Source: Carya illinoinensis (taxonomy: Eukaryota; Streptophyta; Magnoliopsida; Fagales; Juglandaceae). From it: a stretch of DNA of 64,000 bases. Shown here piece after piece: positions 11,112 to 23,700 of the stretch. The notes under the pieces are model-generated. The model did no database searches, was not told the DNA's origin, and saw nothing but the letters and a program-made list of their open reading frames with translations. A program made the translations under genes and the position numbers. Positions within the stretch are counted from its first letter, which is position 1; every line of letters begins with the position of its first letter. The stretch spans positions 28,749,501 through 28,813,500 of the forward strand of contig NC_056757.1 of the NCBI RefSeq assembly GCF_018687715.1, in the 5' to 3' direction.

Positions 11112-14100
11112 CGCCCCCGCAAGATGGTGCTCCCATCAGCAACACCAATCTTGGAACGTAAAAACTGGAACCGCGGACGAGAGAGTGCCTTAGTCATTAA
11201 GTCAGCAAGTTGATCCTGAGTGGATACATGGGCAACGTGAAGTATACCTTTGCTGACATAATCTCGGACGAAATGTAAATCGATGGCGATATGTTTCATC
11301 CGAGAGTGAAGTACCGGATTTAAACTTAATTGGGTAGCACCGACATTGTCACATAAAATTTTTGGAGTAGATGGAAGAGTGACGCCAAGCTCATGGAAGA
11401 GAGACTGGAGCCATGCAATTTCAGAGGTGGCACTCGCAAGTGCCGCTTCGGTGGAAGAGCGAGCAACAACTCGCTGTTTTCAAGTGCACCACGAAATGGG
11501 ATTGACTCCTAGAAAAATGATATATGCTGAGGTAGAAGAGCGATCATCAAAATTACCTCCCCAATCTGCATCAGAATAGGCAAGGAGCTGAGGAGTGGGT
11601 GAACGACGAAGATGAATACCATGATAGAGGGTATTTTTGAGGTACCGAAGAAGCCTCTTGACAGCAGTCCAGTGAATTTCAGAAGGTGCATGCATAAACT
11701 GAGTAAGCTTGTTTACATGGAATGCAATGTCGGGGCGTGTGAGGGACATGTACTGGAGGGCACCAATGACACTCCGATATGTGGTACTGATTGCAGCACT
11801 CGAACCATCATCTAGACAGAGTCGACTAGAGGTTGCCAAAGGAGTAGTGACATCTTTGGCTCCCTCCATTCCTGTTTTGAGAAGAAGTTCACGGACATAC
11901 TTATGCTACGTAAGAAATAGACCAGCAGGTGTGGGAATGACTTCAATGCCCATAAAAAAATGAAGAGGCCCAAGGTCTTTCAAGGAAAACTGAATTGCAA
12001 GTTGACGAATGACAGTAGAGATAAATTGAGAGTCGTTGCCAGTGAGAACCAGATCATCAACATAGACAAGAAAGTAGGCCACGGTGCTGTGTTGTTTGTA
12101 GATGAACAACGATGGGTCAGAGGCAGACTTTGTGAAGCCAAGACGATAGAGACAGTCATGAAGAGCATGATACCAAGCCCGCGGGGCTTGTTTCAGTCCG
12201 TAGATGGATTTTTGAAGATGATAAACATGCTGAGGATAGGAGGCATCAATAAATCCGGCAGGTTGCATCATGAACACATCTTCATGGAGGGTGCCATGCA
12301 AAAACGCATTATTAACGTCGAGTTGGCGAATGGGCCAACCATTCATCACGGCAAGGGAGAGGATGATGCGTATGGTGGCAGGTTTGACAACTGGGGAGAA
12401 GGTTTCGGTGTAATCAATTCCGGGTTGTTGATGAAATCCCTTGGCAACTAAACGTGCTTTGAAGCGATCAATGGAGCCATCAGATTTTCTTTTGATGCGA
12501 AACACCCATTTGGAGCCAACGAGATTTTGGGGGGGATGGGGTGGAACCAACTTCTAGGTACCATGTTGAACCAAAGCTGTGAATTCGTCACTCATGGCCT
12601 GACGCTAGGAAGGGTCTTTGAGGGCTTGCTGAATGCCAGTTGGTTCTAAAGCTGAAGGTAAAGGATGTTTGGTAGCCATGAAAAGTCGCTTGGGTTTATG
12701 AATGTGATTCATGGAGCGAGTAACCATGCGAGAAGGCTGAGGTGGTCTGGGTTCAATGACTGGTTCAGGAGGTACAGTAGGAGAAGGCAGGGGAGAAGGT
12801 ACCTTATCACATGAAGGCTGCGCAAGGGAGATACTAACACAAGGCAGTGACGACGTCGATGAACTAGCAGCTTCCAACAGCGGACTCGAGACAGCATGAT
12901 CACTGGAGGGTGGTGTAGACTGAGTTGGTATAGAAGAATCAAGAATGAGAAGCTGAGAGGAGGAGTGCACGGGTGGAGCAGATGAAGAAGTGGACGGCTT
13001 GTGAGAATGAGGAAAAATAGTTTCATCAAAGCGAACGTGCCGAGAGAGAAAAATGCGATGAGTGTCAGGATTGAGGCACTTGTACGCACTCTGTGAGGTG
13101 GAATAGCCAACGAAGATGCATGGACGAGACTTAGGATCCAGTTTATGTTGGGAATAAGGTTTGAGCCATGGGAAACATAGACAACCAAAAATTCAGAGTT
13201 TGTGGTAATTTGGACTGGTTTTAAAAAGAACCTCAAAGGGAGATTTGAGAGAGTGGAGAGGGGTCGGCATTCGATTTATTAAGTAAACTGAGACTTGAAA
13301 GGCTAAGTTCCAGTAGGATGGTGGAAGATGAGCTTGATGGATTAAGGACATGCCGGTTTCCACTATATGCCGATGGCGTCGTTCAGCCACCCCATTTTGT
13401 TCAGGGGTATGAGGAGCCGGGGTTAGGTGACTGATGCCGTGTTGGCTAAGATATCCTTTTAGAGCAATGAATTCCCCCCCATTATCAGAATAAAGATTTT
13501 TAATGGGTAAGGAAAATTGCTTTTCAAGAATAGCTTTGAGTTGGGGAAAAATGGTGGAAACTTCCGATTTTAGTTTCATGGGAAAATACCAGCAGTACTT
13601 TGTAAAATGATCAACAAAGAGAACGTAATAACGATAGCCTTCAAGGGAGGTGTGAGGGGCAAGACCCCAGACGTCCGTGAACAAGTACTCAAGAGGCAAG
13701 GAACTGGAAATAGTTGAAGCATGAAAAGGAAGTTTATGACTTTTATTGATAGAACATGCAGTACATAAGGATTTAGAGATGCTTTTAGTAGAAGGCAATT
13801 GAAAACGATTGATTAAATGATGAACAAGAGACCGAGAGGGATGACCCAAATGGTTATGCCAAATTTCTAAAGATACACGTTCAGTAGAAAATGCTGTCTT
13901 CGAGGTACCAGAACTGCAGGAGAAAGCAGGTAGTGTATAGACGCCGTTGTCACAGTTGCCTTGCATGAGTATCGCCCCCGACGTTGGATCCTTCACAAAA
14001 AAATGATAAGCGTGAAATTCAAGAGCAAGTTTATTTGTCTTGGTGAATTGATGGACAGAGAGTAAATTTTTATGGATGGTAGGAACACACAGTGTGTTGG

Positions 14101-15154
14101 TGAGAGTGAGATTTCGAGTGGGTAATCGAAAATGCACAATGCCAGTATGAGATATTTTCAAACCTGATCCATCACCGATTATGACCACGTCAGTGCCATC
14201 GGAGCTTGGACAGGTCGGAAGTAATATGATGAGAGGCTCCGGAATCAACAACCCAAGACTTATCGGCTGAAGGACTAGTGGCAGCACAATTAACATTTGG
14301 TGAAGAAGGAGTCCAGAACTTCCGGCATTGATGAGCAGTGTGACCAGCGATAGAGCAGAATTGGCAAACCACAGAATTCTTAGGAGCGGATTGAGATGCA
14401 TGCTGGGACTGATTGGATCGCTGGTTCGGCTGTGAATGATGAGAGGTGCGGTTGGACTTGCCTCTGTGTGAGGGAGAGAAAGATTTTTTCTGGTGATAAT
14501 TTGCAGTGGCAATGGTGTTGTGCTGCAGTGTCTCAAGGCGTTTGAGATAGGTCTCATGACTGACAAGCAAGTCATGAAGTTCCTCAAAGGTGAGAGGAGT
14601 TTTGCGAGTACGAATTGGTCCCGCGATATCACGAAAATCAGATCCAAGGCCATTAAGAATATAGAGCGTTAAATCATCATTCATGAGAGGAGAATCAACC
14701 AATGCTAGTTCATCAGCAGTGACACTTTTGGAGCCACGAGTCAAGGAATTAAGAGAATCCTTGAGTTGCATCACTTTGGTGTGAGAGCGATTGGCATAAA
14801 GCCGAGTCAATTTGAACCAAGCTTCTCTTGAAGTGCTAGAGGTAGCAATCAATGGCAAGATGCTTTCGAAAACAGAAGCAAAAATACCATTAAGCAAAAG
14901 TTTGTCTTGACGAATCCAGCAAATGCTTCAGTAGTCGTAGTAGCCCCAAGAGTAGGACATAGATTAGAGCCATCGATGAAGTCCTGAAGGTCATACCCAA
15001 TGACAAGGCTTTCAAGTTGTGCACGCCATGCAGCAAAATTAGAGGAGGTGAGCTTGTAAGGAAGCTGAGCATGAGCGTTAATGGCAACAATATTATTGGT
15101 TGATGAAAGGGTGGAATGGAGGGAGTTGGTGACAGAGGGAGGGGAGTCAGACAT
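11102..15154 (-). pseudogene. Copia 1 gag-pol polyprotein, disrupted
   Basis: Reads from ATG 15154 toward lower coordinates. The gag N-terminus (MSDSPPSVTNSLHS) changes frame near 14925-14940, then continues as a UBN2-type gag with a CX2CX4HX4C knuckle (CQFCSIAGHTAHQC, about 14310-14352) and the protease motif WVVDSGASHHIT. The frame changes again near 14200 into GAG-pre-integrase and an integrase core (SDNGGEF ... NGVAERRHRHIVE). RT follows ([13 protein letters not shown] ... YVDDLVL, 11906-12550). A stop interrupts after AGLFLT (about 11906), and another lies before KQRVVARSS in RNase H (about 11480). All domains are recognisable but the single ORF is broken in at least four places, so it should not make a working polyprotein. 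Confidence 0.9.
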
Positions 15155-15198
15155 AGCGGAAGAACGGAGAAAGGATCAAAACTTGTTTGAGAAAAAAA

Positions 15199-15214
15199 CC
15201 TGTCTCTGATACCA
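15199..15214 (-). other. Primer binding site of Copia 1
   Basis: Minus strand TGGTATCAGAGACAGG, a near match to the 3' end complement of initiator tRNA-Met. No spacer separates it from the LTR end. Confidence 0.85.
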
Positions 15215-15472
15215 TATAGAGAATTTGAACACTTGTATTTTATTGTAATTTCTGTCACACTATTTATTACAGAGAAGGCTCCTATTTATACAAATATACC
15301 TATACAGACAGGAAAGGAAAGAGCACGTAATTGGCTCTGCTGTACGTAAAATAGAGAAATACAAAAGACTAAAATATGGAAAGTGAATACAGTTGACTTC
15401 GTAATTCTTGCTAGACAAAATCAAGGAAAACAATTTGCTGTGATTACAAAGATTTGTTGTGATCATCTATTA
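15215..15472 (-). repeat. 5' LTR of Copia 1
   Basis: 258 bp. TATAAATA box (minus) at 15283-15290. Followed on the + strand by the AATGA target duplication. Confidence 0.93.
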
Positions 15473-15588
15473 AATGATAGGCATGATTTATCTGTTTCTT
15501 TATTTAGTTGTTTTTTAACACCCATGCCTAGGAATTATAAATCAAGAAATTACAAGCTAGCTCCCAAAATATTGAGGTCGGTATATAT

Positions 15589-15718
15589 CACCACAAGAAA
15601 ACTACTAGATCGGTTATTTTCAGTGAAATGATTATTTTTAACTAAAATGAGTATTTTTGTCGCAAATAGTCATTTTAATTGTAAAAAATTGGTCACAAAT
15701 ATTTATTTTTCTTGTAGA
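15589..15718. mobile_element. CACTA-type MITE (about 130 bp)
   Basis: Starts CACCACAAGAAAAC and ends TTTTTCTTGTAG, so the ends are inverted versions of the CACTACAAGAAAA terminus common in eudicot CACTA elements. The interior has GTCGCAAATAGTCA and GGTCACAAATA words typical of such small derivatives. The right end runs into a (TA)n tract, so its last bases and TSD are uncertain. Confidence 0.6.
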
Positions 15719-15876
15719 TATATATATATATATATATATATAAAAGAAATCGCAAAGTTGGCCATATATAGATCATTAGACTTATATATTAAGCACTTAG
15801 TACGTGGGGCTGTCAAGTACTCATATTGATGAACGAATTATACAACGTGCGACTACATGCATGGGACTAGTTTGGA

Positions 15877-15928
15877 ACAATTTCTTCTATTATACATACA
15901 TATATGTATGTATAATAGAAGAAATTGT
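15877..15928. repeat. Perfect 52-bp palindrome
   Basis: The left arm ACAATTTCTTCTATTATA... is followed with no loop by its exact reverse complement, ending in ATTGT. It sits at the point where the sequence turns into GTGGGAAAAGGCCACC-type subterminal repeats of the large CACTA-like region. Confidence 0.9.
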
Positions 15929-18834
15929 GGGAAAAGGCCACCTTTAAGTCGCAATAATATTTATCCCACGAAATTACATTCGTGGGATGTTGGTGGCATA
16001 TAATAAGTGGGGAATACTATTTTGTCATGATGTGTTTTTTTCGTGGAAAAAGACTGATATTTCCCACGAAAACATCTAGTGGGAAAATTGATATGTTGTG
16101 GTGGCAAACGCTACTTGGATTTATTTACATGTGGTAAGTTTAATTATTTTTCCCACACTGACTGTTGGTTGGGATATATATGCTTCTCACGAGACTATCC
16201 ATGGAAAAATATGGTGGCAAAAACATATTTGTTATTACATATTTTGGTTACAGTTGCAAATTTGCCACCAACTCCGTGGTGCCTATTATATCACGTAGTA
16301 GGTTGTAGTTGTGAAATTGCACCTTTTCCCATCACATTTTATGATGGGTAATGGATATTTAGTGTCCAAACGAGTAGTCCAAAAAACGTTTTTTCTATGT
16401 TAGCATTCGTCTCAAATAATATGGCAAAAAATTTATCTCCATCGGATTGTATAATGACAAAAAGGAATTTCAGACTTTTAGTTTTGGTGGCAATATATTA
16501 TAACAAATTCTTGTTAGTTGTGAGAAAATATTATTTCCCGCCATTTAGAGTTAATGGAAATTGCAAAATATGATATAACCAATTAGTCTGGAAAAGGCTA
16601 CATCCATACACATTGGTCATGGGAAAAGGTTTCAATGGTGGAAACTAGCTATATCGACCCCAGTCAAAACTCGTGACTATTGCTTATTATCCACTGGTCT
16701 ATTGTCCAATTATATATTTTTACATCAATTTTCTTTGTGGGAAAAATATACAGTGTGGTGTTTTTTGCCATACCAATGAGTGGTGGCAAATAGTATTATG
16801 TGCATAACCTGTTTGCACCATTCATGACAATATGTGCATAACCTGTTTCCTCTATATTATACTAATTTCACAGATTAGTCATAAACATCACTTATTATGA
16901 CAACCCCATTCACAAAATCCTGTTATCCAAGTACATACAAAATCTAAGTTTATAAAAAATATGCTAAACAGTTCATCATATCCCAGTAATTTATCATTCC
17001 CATCAAAGAAAAAACTACAAATGATACACTTATCATTGACAATCCATAATAACCTGTCATGACATTATATATTGCCACTTTCACAAGATATACAAGATTA
17101 TCTTATCTTGTATAGACACAAGTCAGGCATGCAATCTCCCAACATGAATTGTCATTACCAAATGGGTTCATACCTAAAACCTTAATGTTAATTCAGCACA
17201 TATGAAATCAAGGCCATGGACAGTACAATTTTCTTTACAATTGATATTCCAAGTACATGAGGGAATTATATCTACGATCAATTTATAGACTCTTTGAAGG
17301 ATGGGATGGAGGACATATACACGGATTACAAAGCATTAATACAGCTTGCATTTCAATTTGTCGTGGAACCAACATGAGTGTTACTGCCTGTTGCTCCATT
17401 CAGCTCAAAAGGTAGTGGCATGAAAATGATCAAGAAGTACTTTCTACTGTCAAACACTATTGGTCATTTATGCATTCATATATCATGACATATTTGACTG
17501 ATTCTACATAAACAAAAGATTGCTCCTTCCCATATACATGTTATTTATATGCATCATTTACTTCGTCTCCCCATTCATACATAGATTGTTTTTGTGGATC
17601 ATCTACCTATAATTAATCATGAATGGTTTGCCAATATTATTAAGTTGATATTCCCATACAACTGCCCACTATATTATTATTAGCATTACAATTAGTCTAA
17701 TACTTACCAGTTGAATATTCTGCATTCTGTTATGCAATTGCCTTAGCTGAAACCGTACCAATCTGAAATAGTGGTTGTATATCAGTCATCAGTTTAAAAC
17801 AACCATTACAAAGCGCAGTTTATGAATTAGAGTTATGTACTATGTGCATAAACTCGTCTATGATACCATCTTCCCTATAGGTATATAAACCAACCATCTC
17901 TCAGATTAGGATATGCAAGTATCCTAATATTTGTTTAGCTGATCAAACACAATATTATTTGGTCATCCCTAGGTTGCATGAATTTCTCTATCCTCTTCAT
18001 GGAATTATTGTGTACAATATTTCCCCACAACCCAACTCTGAAATGAATATCCTCTCCCCACCCACGTGTTTGGATTTCCAATAATTATTGCATTCTCATT
18101 TAGTTGACAAAACTAATGGGAGTTTCAGAAACTATAAACCACCTACTAGACATTATTGCCTCACATGTTTACCCAATTTCCTTATAACCCACCAGTTTCA
18201 CAAATTGTATATATATGAGGCATATTTCACTGATTTTTACATACAAATATAGATGTTGCCCTGTTTATGGTGTTCTTTCAAGGGATCTTGGTTTTTGTTA
18301 AATAATCTCCAAGTATTACTTAAACCATCAAGTAATATTACATAGAAGCCCAAGAAATTACCTTTCATCTGAAAATTGGTTGGCACTCAACCATCCTCTC
18401 TGCTCTACCATCAACAACCCATGAGGCTGAAATAAACGCTGCCTATCATCACTGCTATTGAACCTGTAATTTTTAATGGAAGGGACAGCCAATCAGCATA
18501 TATATTTTCATGCATTTATTCTATTTTCCAACATTTATACAAAGCAAAGAAAATAGCAGTACCTTTTGTACCATACTTGTTTCATAACTGAACCCTTGAA
18601 TATAGACAAAATACCAAGCAAGTCAAAAAGTTTACCCCCCCTCTTACCTTTCCTGTAACTATGTTATAAGATAGCCAGCCTACCTATTATGTTACTTGAC
18701 CAAAATGCACATACCCTACGGATGTCTAAGCTTGGAATTTTAAGGTGTTACATTAATGTGTTCTATCATCTCCACAAAAATATGTCCCCCCACAAAATAT
18801 TCCCTCCACAAAAAACTTATGTCTTAAAAGTCAG
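15929..18834. other. Subterminal repeat arm and non-coding DNA of the CACTA-like region
   Basis: 16.0-16.8 kb contains many GTGGGAAA / CCCACGAAA / GTGGCAAA words in both orientations. 16.8-18.8 kb is AT-rich with no coding signal and probably includes the 3' UTR of the transposase gene. ORFs of 60-90 codons here are composed of the repeats themselves. Confidence 0.55.
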
Positions 18835-20672
18835 CTAATCATCCAGCTGAGTCTCTCTATGAGACTCAGTACCAGAGGGTAAATCAGTATTCCGATAGCT
18901 CATCAATAGCTTCTCATGCTCTGAAAAATTCCTCCTCAATTCTACAATATCAGCCATCATTCCATCCAGCTTGGTTTTGTACATTTCAGCATCGCTCTTG
19001 TTCCTTTGATTCTCCTCCATCAGACGAATGAAAGCTCTACTCTTCTGCATTGAAGGAGATGGTTCTGGAATCACCATGTGCCCCATACCAGACGTGTATC
19101 TAGATTTGTTGCCCAAGACTTCCTTGAAGATGGTGGAAGCTGCTTCTTCAAGATCCTCGTCGGACTCTTTCTCAGCTAACCTCTCCATCATTAAATTCTA
19201 TTAATTGCATGGTAAGTAGGAAAATTAGTTACAATTGACACCTATTGTTGCTACTCAATATATAAATGAAATTACAGCAGTAGAACCATCAGCTTACGTA
19301 ATTGAGTTCAGTAGCTTCATTAATGAATTTTCCTTTCCGTGTTGACCAATGGGTATCCTTATAGAAGGCCACCATATTTTGCTGCATTGGTCGCTGGAAA
19401 ATGAAGAATTTCAGGCATGAAAATTTGTGGCATTCTCTATTAAATAACTATAACTTTATTATAGTTGAGTATCACAAACCTTCTCCTCTAATATTCGAAT
19501 AAATGATTTGCGACCACCGGTATGAGCAACCTTCAGCTTTTGCCTATTTGAAATGTTTCTCTTCGACTTCTCCTGCATTTGGTTTTTTGAAATTAGTTTT
19601 CCCCCTCAGAATTGTACATCACTTTCCTCTAAATCAGAAATAAGCATCCAAATGAAAGTAAAGGATCGGCATATGTAGCAAATATAGTGGCTAAGCTGAA
19701 GTTTTCAGTTTATTCATTTCTGCAATTATATTTAGGATCTGAAATTTAAACTAAAGTCCAGTACCTTGAATGTAGGACTTGCCCACCTTTCACATAGTTT
19801 TTCCCATACTTGTTTGTCCACCTTGTCTGTACCACCACGTAGTGCCTCTTCATGTGAGGCATATTTATTATACACTTTGTGTAATGCATAATGGAATGCA
19901 TTATACTTGTCGGCCAAATGGTTTACAACCATCTCCCGGTGGTTGTCTCTTGTCCAATCTAGTAGAAAATCTGCCTGCATGAAATATTGTGAATTTGTGT
20001 CATAAGTTTGAATATAACTTTTGAACAGTTATGTAATGGAGCCAGCAGCCAACTTAATTTCCAGTTTATTAAAAATTAAACTCCTACCCTGACACGGTCA
20101 ATCAGCTCTTGCTTTTCAGCTTCGGGTACATAACTCCAACTAGCATGCCTCATGTCAGCATGTATTTTAATGATGTCTGTTAGCCGGCCAGTGAAAATGG
20201 ATGCATTCTCGCAAGATGGCCCTCGATGACCATCTTGAATTACTAGCGGTATCTTGCCCACTTTCCTCATTCTCTCAAATAGTGTTCCCTTCGCAGGCCC
20301 TCGACCTCTTTTCTTCCTAGGTGGATCTACATCAACTCATCAATTGATGGGCATAAATAACACATTAACAACAGGTAGAAATTTATTTATTGAATGTTAC
20401 TTGTAGTTGAAAATGATTTGATAACACATTAATTCAGATAATCATTTATTTAGGCCTGACATACCTGTATTAGTTTGCCCCTCTCCAACGACATCTCCAC
20501 CCATAGCCTCTTGTGCGGCTATGGCTCCTATATCCTGAGTTTCATCATTTGTATCAGGCTCATCCCGCAACATGGTTTGAGGAGGTAAGGGTGCTTCTGG
20601 TATTGGACTGCGACATATCTCTGCTCTACCTTGTCTGACTCGGCCCCCACGAAACTTCATAGATCTCACCAT
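18835..20672 (-). CDS. Plant transposase, Ptta/En/Spm family (Transposase_24, TNP1-like)
   Basis: Six exons on the minus strand with consistent phases: 20672-20465, 20326-20088, 19974-19765, 19572-19480, 19393-19298, 19197-18835, coding 402 residues and a stop. The N-terminus MVRSMKFRGGRVRQGRAE is basic. An AT-hook-like KKRGRGPAKG follows (about residue 74). The domain core has WTRDNHREMVVNHL, VWEKLCERWASPTFK, then NRQKLKVAHTGGRKSF and THWSTRKGKFINE. The C-terminus is helical (MMERLAEKESDEDLEEA ... MSYRNTDL). This family contributes the DNA-binding accessory protein of CACTA elements. The catalytic TNP2 partner is not found, so transposition would need one in trans. The reading frame is uninterrupted, unlike the retroelement genes nearby. 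The start could be further upstream if another exon exists. Confidence 0.8.
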
Positions 20673-20739
20673 CCTTGCCTTCTCTGCTGGGTGGAAAAAG
20701 TTTCTGTAACATGAAAATGCAACCAGAGTAATACACATA

Positions 20740-23700
20740 AGTTTCCATTATTTAATACAGTTTTACAGCTCAACAAGTTGTAACAGCCTGGTCTTTTTTC
20801 AGACTATGATTTTGTATGCTGGAGGGAATTAAGTGTATCTTTTCCATCTAGCCATCATGATGGTAGTATATCTGCCTAATCATAAGTGTCTAAATAAACC
20901 AATTCGTACTAACTAGAAGTAGGAATTAAACCACCCTTTGGGATTAGATTCACACATCTGAAATAACTTGGTCAATGACATTTGATCAAATGCCATTGAC
21001 CATGTGAAACCCACCTGCAGGACCCACATAATTATAAATAACAACTCCCCTTAGAACATGTTCAAGCATTAACTCTTACACACAAAATTCAAGGTTGTAA
21101 CTCATGTGTAATTCACATCAAAGTTGAGTGTTGGCCTTTTAAATGAAATTAGAAGGCCAACTTCCCGCATTCTGTAGTTTGGACTTCTATCCCAGCCTTA
21201 CGCCAAAATGTACCCCTTGATTGAAATTTGTTTTTTATTGTTATGTTGTTCAGTGTGAAAAAATTACCTATATGCAGTGTTTAAATGGGCTTATTCAAAC
21301 TGCTGTAGGAGGAGGAGAAGCTGCTTAGTTGTGGCAACTTGTATGGTATCCACTGTACGCCCCAGTAGCGACTAGTGGGCTATGAAAATTGTCAACAGGA
21401 TGGCATTTTTTGCAAAAATGAACCAGGAGGTAATACTAAATCTGATGGATATTGTGTTAGACATATCCAACAACAAACATCTTACAGCCACTAAATACCT
21501 AATGTTATTTTACAATCCTAAAAACAAAACACACTTACTATCACTTAGAACCCCAACTATATTTCAGCACTCGTGTATTTCTGGGAATACAGGATCCAAA
21601 CCAGGGGGTACAAACTTTTCTGGTTATTGTGAATAAATCCACAAATGATTTACCTTCTTAAAGTTTCTGCTGATTGATGGTAAGTGCCTTTAAGTCCAGA
21701 TCTGGAATTTTTTAGGAACATACATAACATTGCATACTAAAAGTCATCCCTGATATATTTCGTAATATTAATGTTGGAAAGGGTAAAACTTCCACCTTGA
21801 CCTATATTATAATTTTTTTCCTTTGATAAACTGCTGTACGAGGAGAAAAACTAATACTAACATCCAGGTTGTCTGCCATCTACAGCCACATCCATAGAAA
21901 CACTCAAGATGCCACGATGGTTTGAAGAATATATGCATATGTGACACTATTTTGACGTTTCCTTTTGTATTGGACAGTATATTTACTGTCTTTTGACATC
22001 CGGAAAGTAAAACAAAGCCCACTCTAACATGTTACTGTTACAAACTCAATACAACCTAAAAATGACCAGTTCATTTACCCATGTCTTGACATGCTAGCCT
22101 TAAACCATAACCCACTGCACACCACCATACTCTTCTGCTCAAGTGGATCAAACCAATCAAGTGTAAAACAATCCATTACAAGAAGTAAGTGTTGGCCTTT
22201 GTTAAAAGCCCTTAGAAGTAGTAGAAGCAGTTAAGAAGACAGTGCTGGCCTTTGTTAAAAGCCATTAGAAGTAGTAGAAAAGGCAGTAATCTGAAACTTT
22301 TTTCATACCTGGTTGCAGCTTCAACTTCCTTGCGTGGCAAAGAATGCCTTTGTGCTAGAAAGCACTCACTTTTACACGCTGTGCTGTTTTTCTTCTGCAG
22401 GTATTCCAAGGTCCTCTTTGTTGTAAGGAGCTGGTTAGCAGCTCCATGAGAAGAATATCCAGACCAACCTCAGTATTAGTTGTATTCTGTAAATCAGTGA
22501 CCTCTCTGCTGGGTGCGTTAAGATATGGGAGGGAAGGGGTACATTGGAATTTGGTTTAAGTATCTCTGTAATTGGTTTCTGCTGATACACAGTTTCCAAC
22601 TTTATTACCACGTGTAAACCCCATGTTTTTTGGACTTCTGCACACACAGCCTTGCTGTGGACCCCAGCTTTGTTCTCTGGCGCCATTTCCCACTCAAACT
22701 AGTCCCCCCACCCAATTTTATCCCGCCCAAAAGTTTCAGTGGATAATGTTAGAAATCCACTGCAGCCAACTTTTTAAAATAATACCAACTATCGTGTGGG
22801 CTACCACCTACTTGATAACCATCACGTACGCTATATCATTTAATATATATATAACATATGGTATATACAACTCCCCTTACCAACTACTCAGACATAAATG
22901 CCACATATTATTTACATGCTACGCATCTTTTTGTGCATTTGGATGAAGCTCGAATATATAATTTATATAAAGTTTCCAGCTTATATATATATGGCAATAT
23001 AATATATATGTCATAAACCTTATTTTCCATAAAACAGATTATGGAAAATAGTAAATTAAAATCCATGTAGCAATTTGGTAGGCTACCATCCCACTCAATT
23101 ATATATTACACAATGTGAGAAACGGATACTTCCTTAACAATGCATCACCTAACTTGCCATATATATACACTCTCAAATAGAAGTTATATTGCGTGTATCT
23201 TTTTTTCCATCTAAACTGTGAGTGGCCGACTTGGATTCCTTCTAGTGGAGGGTCCATATTTTGTGGGAGAATTATTTTATGGAGCATTAAAAATGACAAT
23301 CTTCTACTAAAAGTCAATCCACATGCTGCATAAGTAAAGGTGATATTTTTGTAGCTTTGTGTTAGTGCCTCCTCAAACTTTATCAATCTAACATCATTGT
23401 CCCCCCATTCTCCAGACAAATCAGTTTACATCCCAAATATATGCATACTGTTAGCTATATATAACCGGTATATATATATATATATTAATATATACCTTTT
23501 TATATAACTGAATGCATTTTGGTTAATGCATGAAAAATACCATCCATAGAACATGTACATTCTTAATCAGGTCGGATGTACATGTTCTTATCCTACCCAC
23601 TACTCATTATACAGCAGGAGTGGATGGGCATAACCTTGAAGCCTACTTGTGAGAAAACTGAAACTCACAAGTAGATAGGTGGACTCTAAAATCTGGATTG

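Larger units (their letters stand above)
10854..15472 (-). mobile_element. Ty1/Copia retrotransposon 1, nearly complete, non-canonical TA..TA LTRs
   Basis: A 4.6-kb element in minus orientation. It is bounded by two 258-bp LTRs (10854-11111 and 15215-15472) and a perfect 5-bp target duplication AATGA (10849-10853 and 15473-15477). On the minus strand the LTR begins TAATAG and ends CTATA instead of TG...CA. The primer site, matching the initiator tRNA-Met 3' end, abuts the 5' LTR (15199-15214). The order gag, protease, integrase, RT, RNase H is the Copia order. The LTR copies differ at 7 of 258 positions that I can count, about 2.7%, so the insertion is fairly young. Coding capacity is broken by frame changes and stops. 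Confidence 0.93.

Noticed and set aside
11960..12451. 163-codon + strand ORF
   Set aside because: Antisense shadow of the Copia 1 reverse transcriptase.
15589..15602. CACCACAAGAAAAC as the left terminus of the whole 22-kb CACTA-like block
   Set aside because: A matching inverted end lies only 130 bp away (15706-15717), so it is better explained as a separate MITE, and it does not match the right end at 38.3 kb.
16079..16351. 90-codon ORF with Cys/Tyr-rich sequence
   Set aside because: Made of the CACTA subterminal GTGGGAAA/GTGGCAAA words; not protein-like.
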